A program made the translations under genes and the position numbers. From CAYNGH01 sp964396845 (GTDB lineage Bacteria > Vulcanimicrobiota > JAJTBE01 > CAYNGH01): DNA of 18,917 nucleotides. The stretch spans positions 1 to 18,917 of the forward strand of contig CAYNGH010000054.1 in NCBI GenBank assembly GCA_964396845.1, read 5' to 3'. Positions 14,935-18,917 of the stretch are shown here, piece by piece. Numbering within the stretch: position 1 is the stretch's first letter; each line of letters opens with the position of its first letter. Under the pieces are notes generated by a model. The model saw only the letters and a list, made by a program, of their open reading frames with translations, was not told the DNA's origin and ran no database searches.

Positions 14935-16413
14935 ATGTTGCAGACTATATCCGCCACCCGGCCCGGGGTAAGGTTTCTTTCAGATGAAACTGTAATTGGG
15001 ATTATTGACGAGGCTTATGAAATCCTGGAAAAGATCGGGGTATTCGTGGAAAACACTGAAGCCTGCAAGCTTCTGGGGGATGCCGGGGCAAAGTTCAGCT
15101 CCGATGGAAAGAAGACATTCATCCCCAGGGATCTGGCGGAAAAATCCCTCAAGTCTGCTCCGTCGAGCATCACCCTTTACGATGCCCATGGCAACGAGGC
15201 TATGCATCTTTCCGGGGACAATGTTCATTTTGATCCCGGCTCCGCCGCCATCAACGTTCTGGACTGGGAAACCTGCCAGATCCGCCGGGCCATGACCCCT
15301 GACTTCATCCGCCTGGCAACTCTGGTGGAGAACCTGCCCAACTTCGCCGCCCAGTCAACATCCTTCATCAGCTATGATGTTCCCGATGAGATTGGCGACA
15401 GGTACCGGCTTTTCCTGGCCCTGCTATACTGCCACAAACCGGTGATAACAGGAATGTTCAGGACCGACGCCTTTGAACCCATGAAAGATATGCTAATTGC
15501 AGTGAGAGGTTCCAAAGAAGCCCTGCGGGAAAAGCCTCTGGCCATATTTGACGCCTGCCCTTCACCGCCCCTGATGTGGTCGGATCTTACCACCCAGTCC
15601 ATAATCGACTGCGCCCGTTATGGAATCCCATCAGAGATGGTTTCCATGCCCCTTTCCGGAGCCACTGCGCCGGTTACCCTCATCGGATCTGTAACTCAGC
15701 ACTGCGCAGAATGCATGGCGGGAGTGGTTATATGCCAGCTGGCAAAGGAAGGCGCGCCTATCATCTGGGGAGGATCCCCGTCAATCTTTGACATGAAGAA
15801 GGGAACAACTCCCATGGGGGCCATCGAAACCATGATGATTGATTCTGCTTATGCCCAGGTGGGTAAATCCCTGGGCCTTCCCACCCATGCCTATATGGGG
15901 CTGTCTGATGCCAAGGTTCTGGATATGCAGGCGGGCCTTGAAACAGGGATGGGAGCTATGATGGCAGCCCTTTCAGGAATAAATGTCATCTCTGGCGCAG
16001 GGATGATGGATTTTGAATCCCTCATCAGCCTGGAAAAATTAGTGGTGGATCATGACATCGTCGGGATGGCCCTGCGGATGGTGGAGGGGATCAATCCCCA
16101 TAAATATCCCCGTGCCATGGATCTTTATCCCCAGTTTGAAGAGAAGGGGCATTTCCTTTCCCTTCCCCATACCCTGAAGTGGTTCCGCAAGGAATTTTAT
16201 GTCCCGTCGGATGTTATCGAGCGATCTCCCCTGGGACAGTGGCAGAAGGAAGGGAGCCTCACCGCGGGGGACAGGGCCCACAGGCGGGTAAAGAAACTGC
16301 TGGAAAAAGGGAACAAATATTCCCCCCCGGCGGATACCGTGAAGGCCCTTGAAGATATAATGACTGCCAATGCAGGGAAATACGGGATGGATAAACTGCC
16401 TGCCCGGGATTAA
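14935..16413 (+). CDS. MttB-superfamily corrinoid methyltransferase (non-pyrrolysine)
   Basis: The 492 residues match trimethylamine methyltransferase MttB along its length, for example EILEKIGVFVEN (29-40), FDPGSAAINVLD (99-110), EMVSMPLSGATAPVTLIGS (234-252), APIIWGGSPS (274-283), and GLSDAKVLDMQAGLE (322-336). Pyrrolysine MttB proteins have an amber codon after the SD of that last block; here it is Ala326 and no in-frame UAG occurs. Non-pyrrolysine members demethylate quaternary amines such as glycine betaine, proline betaine or carnitine, passing the methyl to a corrinoid protein. The substrate here cannot be read from sequence. No corrinoid protein (MttC-like) gene lies beside it; a BMC shell gene and an RpiB-like gene do. 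Confidence 0.9.
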   Translation: MLQTISATRPGVRFLSDETVIGIIDEAYEILEKIGVFVENTEACKLLGDAGAKFSSDGKKTFIPRDLAEKSLKSAPSSITLYDAHGNEAMHLSGDNVHFDPGSAAINVLDWETCQIRRAMTPDFIRLATLVENLPNFAAQSTSFISYDVPDEIGDRYRLFLALLYCHKPVITGMFRTDAFEPMKDMLIAVRGSKEALREKPLAIFDACPSPPLMWSDLTTQSIIDCARYGIPSEMVSMPLSGATAPVTLIGSVTQHCAECMAGVVICQLAKEGAPIIWGGSPSIFDMKKGTTPMGAIETMMIDSAYAQVGKSLGLPTHAYMGLSDAKVLDMQAGLETGMGAMMAALSGINVISGAGMMDFESLISLEKLVVDHDIVGMALRMVEGINPHKYPRAMDLYPQFEEKGHFLSLPHTLKWFRKEFYVPSDVIERSPLGQWQKEGSLTAGDRAHRRVKKLLEKGNKYSPPADTVKALEDIMTANAGKYGMDKLPARD

Positions 16414-16527
16414 GGTTGCTGTTCTGCCGTTGTTGCAGGAAAGGTAAAATATTTGGAAGGGCAACGGGGATATTTGGCGAAGGTTATTACCACTTAAAGC
16501 ATGAGTCGATTTCTGGAGGTATGTGAT

Positions 16528-16848
16528 ATGCAACAGGAAGCCCTGGGCATGATAGAAACCATCGGTTTTGTGGGGGCGGTGGAAGCCTCTGATGCCATGG
16601 TGAAGGCGGCCAATGTTTACCACGTGGGATATGAGCAGACAGGGGGAGGAATGGTATCGGTCCACGTCCGGGGGGATGTGGGCTCTGTCAAGGCGGCGGT
16701 GGATGCGGGAGCCTCCGCAGCCCGTCGCATTGGACAGCTGATTGCAGTTCATGTCATTCCCCGGCCTTATTCCGATACGGAGTTGGCTATACCTGCCCCG
16801 GGAAAACCAAAAGCCCGGGGAAGCATGACATCATATAAACCGGAATAA
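16528..16848 (+). CDS. Bacterial microcompartment shell protein (BMC-H, single BMC domain)
   Basis: The 106-residue protein is a hexamer-forming BMC domain of the PduA/EutM type: ALGMIETIGFVGAVEASDAM (5-24), KAANVYHVGYEQ, a pore loop TGGGMVSV, VRGDVGSVKAAVDAGA and HVIPRPY. The pore loop usually reads GSG. A 25-residue Pro/Lys-rich tail follows. The frame is open to an ATG at 16501, but ATG 16528 has a GGAGGT site eight bases upstream and gives the normal start. It is the only shell gene in the window: no pentamer (BMC-P) or trimer (BMC-T) gene is seen. It lies between a methyltransferase and an RpiB-like gene, suggesting that one of them may be cargo. Confidence 0.95.
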   Translation: MQQEALGMIETIGFVGAVEASDAMVKAANVYHVGYEQTGGGMVSVHVRGDVGSVKAAVDAGASAARRIGQLIAVHVIPRPYSDTELAIPAPGKPKARGSMTSYKPE

Positions 16849-16868
16849 TCTTGAACGGGGGTATCGTC

Positions 16869-17324
16869 TTGAAAGTTATAATCGGAAGCGATCATGGCGG
16901 GTTTGATACCAAAGAGGATCTGCGGAAGTTTCTGGAAGGCCAGGGGATTGATGTTCGGGATTACGGCACATATTCCACCGAGGCGGTGGATTATCCCGAC
17001 ATTGCCCAGTTAGTGGCAGAAGCAGTAGCCAGAGAAGCCCACACCGGGACCCTGGGTATAATGATTGACGGCGCCGGGGTGGCCAGTGCAATATGTTGCA
17101 ACAAGGTTACCGGCATCCGGGCTGCCTGTTGCAACGATCAATTTACTGCGAAGAATGCCCGGGAGCATAACGACGCCAATATTCTCACCCTGGGGGGCAG
17201 GGTTGTGGGCCTGGGAGTAGCCAGGGAGATAGTCCGGCTGTTCGTATCCACTCCCTTTGCCGGCGGCCGTCATGCCCGGCGGGTTGAAAAGATGATGCAG
17301 ATTCAGGCCAAGTATCACAAATGA
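16869..17324 (+). CDS. RpiB/LacAB-family sugar-phosphate isomerase-like protein with altered catalytic site
   Basis: The 151-residue protein follows ribose-5-phosphate isomerase B closely: IGSDHGGF (5-12), VDYPDIA (40-46), NKVTGIRAA (78-86), REHNDANILTLGGRVVG (98-114) and FAGGRHARRV (130-139). The catalytic cysteine of E. coli RpiB (in ILICGTG) is replaced: the segment reads IMIDGAG with Asp67. Asp8-His9, His100 and Arg134-His135 are kept. It could be an isomerase using Asp as base, an enzyme for another substrate, or a non-catalytic sugar-phosphate binder. Start TTG 16869 follows GGGGGT; TTG 16851 is an alternative. It lies 20 bases after the BMC shell gene and is probably cotranscribed. Confidence 0.9.
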   Translation: MKVIIGSDHGGFDTKEDLRKFLEGQGIDVRDYGTYSTEAVDYPDIAQLVAEAVAREAHTGTLGIMIDGAGVASAICCNKVTGIRAACCNDQFTAKNAREHNDANILTLGGRVVGLGVAREIVRLFVSTPFAGGRHARRVEKMMQIQAKYHK

Positions 17325-17377
17325 AGCTGGCGTGATTATAATATAAAGGTAAATAAAAACCTGCAGGCGAAAAATCT

Positions 17378-17404
17378 ACCGGGCAAGTTTAAAGCCCGGT
17401 TTTT
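17378..17404 (+). terminator. Rho-independent terminator after the RpiB-like gene
   Basis: Stem ACCGGGC (17378-17384) / GCCCGGT (17394-17400) with a nine-base loop is followed by TTTT. It separates the BMC cluster from the radical SAM gene. Confidence 0.88.
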
Positions 17405-17434
17405 AGTTTAATCAACTCCCTCAGGAGGTTTTTC

Positions 17435-18917
17435 ATGGCCGGCAATCCTGCAATAACTCTAATTAATATCAATTTCCCCACCCGCCTTGAGGGAAGTACA
17501 TATTATTATGTACCCGTAGGGGTTCTTTCTCTGGGAGCATATCTTGAAAAAAATAGAAATATTGCATCTCAGGTGCTGGATTATCAGCACTGCCGTAACA
17601 AAGATCCCTATAATCCTGACGTCATGGCGGATTTTCTGAATCAGGCGGAATCAGACATCGTGGGAATATCAGTTATGGCCAAGGATTTGCCCCTGGTGCT
17701 GGCAGGAGTGGAGCTTTTCAAGAAGAATCGCCCCGGGGCATTGGTCATTCTGGGAGGCCCAGGCCCGACGGGCAACCCCAAAGGAATAATGGAAAAATTC
17801 CCCCATGTTGATTATATTGTTGCCGGGGAAGGGGAAGTTACCCTGCTGGAGCTGATGAAGTCGCTGGCAGGCAGTGGCGACGTCCGGGGGATTGCGGGGC
17901 TGGTTTTTCGGGATGCCGGGGGATGCGTAGCGGAAGGCCCCCGGAGGCAACGGATAAATAATCTGGATGATCTCCCTTTTCCCGCATATAATCTGATTGA
18001 CCGGGATCTTTATAATTACATATACATTGCCGGCGCCCGGGGTTGCAGTCATTTCTGCACCTTCTGCGATCAGCCTGCATTATGGAATGGTTGCGAGATT
18101 AAACGATCCGTGGAAAATCTGGTTGAAGAAGTTGATTATATCCGCAGGGAACTTAAAGCGCCATGGGGCATCGCCTTTTCCGACAATGAATTCTGTCACG
18201 ATCCCCAAAGGTTTGAAGAGTTCGTCGAATTGATCCGCAGGAAGGGATATATCATCCCCTTCAGCATGGATCGGCGGATTGATGCCATCAGCGAAGAATC
18301 TCTAAAAAAGGCCAGAAATGCAGGATGCCACAGTATTCTTTACGGCATCGAGTCCGCCAGTGCCGAGGTTCTATCAAAGATAAAAAAGGACTTCTCCCCC
18401 GATGCCATAATGCCGGGACTGGAGATGTCTTCCAGGTATATCAAGAGCAGTGTTGCATCCCTGATATTCAACTATCCCTTTGAAACCCTGAAGGACTTTC
18501 TTGAAACCGTAAACTTAGTTTATAAAATGTACAAGAAAAAATCAAAAAACCATGTAATATTTCAGCTTCATTATCTGGCACCACTTCCCAGGACTCCTAT
18601 TTTCGTTAAATACCGGGATCGGCTGGTTCGCCGGAATGTTTCCAGCTTGATGACTTCGAAGGATAATATCAGGACATACCGGGTGATAACCCATAAAGAG
18701 AACAAAACCATACTGGTGCTTCCCCGCCGGAGTCTGGAGCCCATACGGGAAGATCCCCGCATAAAAAAAGTGGTGGAGGAGAATCCATTCCTTTTTCCCA
18801 CTCACTATGTTTATGATTCCCCCCATGTGGAAATAAAAGAAAGAATCCTCGATGCCCTGGAGATTTGCCTTGCCCGGGGAATGAGCCGGGTTCTTTTCAA
18901 CCTGGATAATTATTCAA
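17435..18917 (+). CDS. B12-binding-domain radical SAM protein (partial, runs off the window)
   Basis: At least 494 residues are encoded with no stop before the window end. The first part (about 1-150) resembles the cobalamin-binding fold of B12-type radical SAM proteins: an N-terminal ITLININFP strand, PVGVLSLGAYLE, DIVGISVMAKD and ILGGPGPTGNP, and VDYIVAGEGE. The DxHxxG motif for cobalamin His ligation is not seen. The radical SAM core follows, with cluster motif CSHFCTFC (CX3CX2C) in GARGCSHFCTFCDQ. The start ATG has a perfect AGGAGG site six bases upstream. The reaction is unknown. It stands behind a terminator, so it is probably a separate unit from the BMC cluster. Confidence 0.9.
   Translation, partial: MAGNPAITLININFPTRLEGSTYYYVPVGVLSLGAYLEKNRNIASQVLDYQHCRNKDPYNPDVMADFLNQAESDIVGISVMAKDLPLVLAGVELFKKNRPGALVILGGPGPTGNPKGIMEKFPHVDYIVAGEGEVTLLELMKSLAGSGDVRGIAGLVFRDAGGCVAEGPRRQRINNLDDLPFPAYNLIDRDLYNYIYIAGARGCSHFCTFCDQPALWNGCEIKRSVENLVEEVDYIRRELKAPWGIAFSDNEFCHDPQRFEEFVELIRRKGYIIPFSMDRRIDAISEESLKKARNAGCHSILYGIESASAEVLSKIKKDFSPDAIMPGLEMSSRYIKSSVASLIFNYPFETLKDFLETVNLVYKMYKKKSKNHVIFQLHYLAPLPRTPIFVKYRDRLVRRNVSSLMTSKDNIRTYRVITHKENKTILVLPRRSLEPIREDPRIKKVVEENPFLFPTHYVYDSPHVEIKERILDALEICLARGMSRVLFNLDNYS

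Noticed and set aside
16414..16527. Cobalamin or other riboswitch before the BMC gene
   Set aside because: Only a weak CCGTTG/CAACGG pairing and a short direct repeat ATATTTGG are visible; no known riboswitch core was found.
16039..16752. A 237-codon minus-strand frame opposite the methyltransferase and BMC genes
   Set aside because: It runs antisense to two well-recognised genes and shows no recognisable domain or start signal.

Overview
The window is bacterial and carries a chromosomal replication origin of Bacillota (Firmicutes) type. dnaA and dnaN run on the minus strand, while rpmH-rnpA-yidD-yidC-jag run on the plus strand. The roughly 0.8 kb between dnaA and rpmH holds three perfect and several near-perfect DnaA boxes. 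A second origin half lies between dnaA and dnaN, with a DnaA box, a G-run, DnaA-trio repeats and an AT-rich unwinding stretch, in the same order as in Bacillus subtilis. YlbL-type S16 protease next to ackA, SpoIIIJ-type YidC, Jag and YidD also fit Bacillota. Acetate kinase, an MttB-superfamily methyltransferase, a microcompartment shell protein and a B12-type radical SAM protein suggest an anaerobic, Clostridia-like organism. The species cannot be named from the sequence.

Layout. 1-2.6 kb: a membrane-anchored PDZ/Lon-like protease (ylbL family) and acetate kinase, both on the plus strand and therefore head-on to replication from oriC. 2.6-4.35 kb: four minus-strand tRNA genes (Ser-CGA, Arg-CCG, Arg-ACG, Ser-GCT) with tadA between them, plus one plus-strand gene for a small glycine-zipper membrane protein in an AT-rich pocket. 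tadA ends inside the 5' end of tRNA-Ser(CGA). 4.4-7.25 kb: dnaN and dnaA. 7.25-8.05 kb: oriC. 8.05-10.78 kb: the rpmH-rnpA-yidD-yidC-jag operon, closed by a strong terminator. The usual mnmE-mnmG-rsmG-parAB continuation is absent.

10.8-14.9 kb: a lipoprotein with an SbsA-like Ig domain coupled to a 3-methyladenine DNA glycosylase, a MacB/FtsX-type permease with its LolD-type ATPase, and a second ABC ATPase with no permease in sight. 14.9-17.4 kb: the most unusual part, an Ala-for-pyrrolysine MttB-superfamily methyltransferase, a single hexameric BMC shell protein and an RpiB/LacAB-family protein whose catalytic cysteine position is Asp, followed by a terminator. 17.4 kb to the end: a B12-binding-type radical SAM protein that runs off the window.

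Worth a second look: (i) the methyltransferase/BMC/RpiB-like cluster; (ii) rnpA, whose conserved N-terminus extends upstream of any ATG/GTG/TTG, in a frame that stays open through the whole of rpmH; (iii) the tadA/tRNA-Ser overlap, which should make RNase P processing and full-length TadA synthesis mutually exclusive on one transcript.
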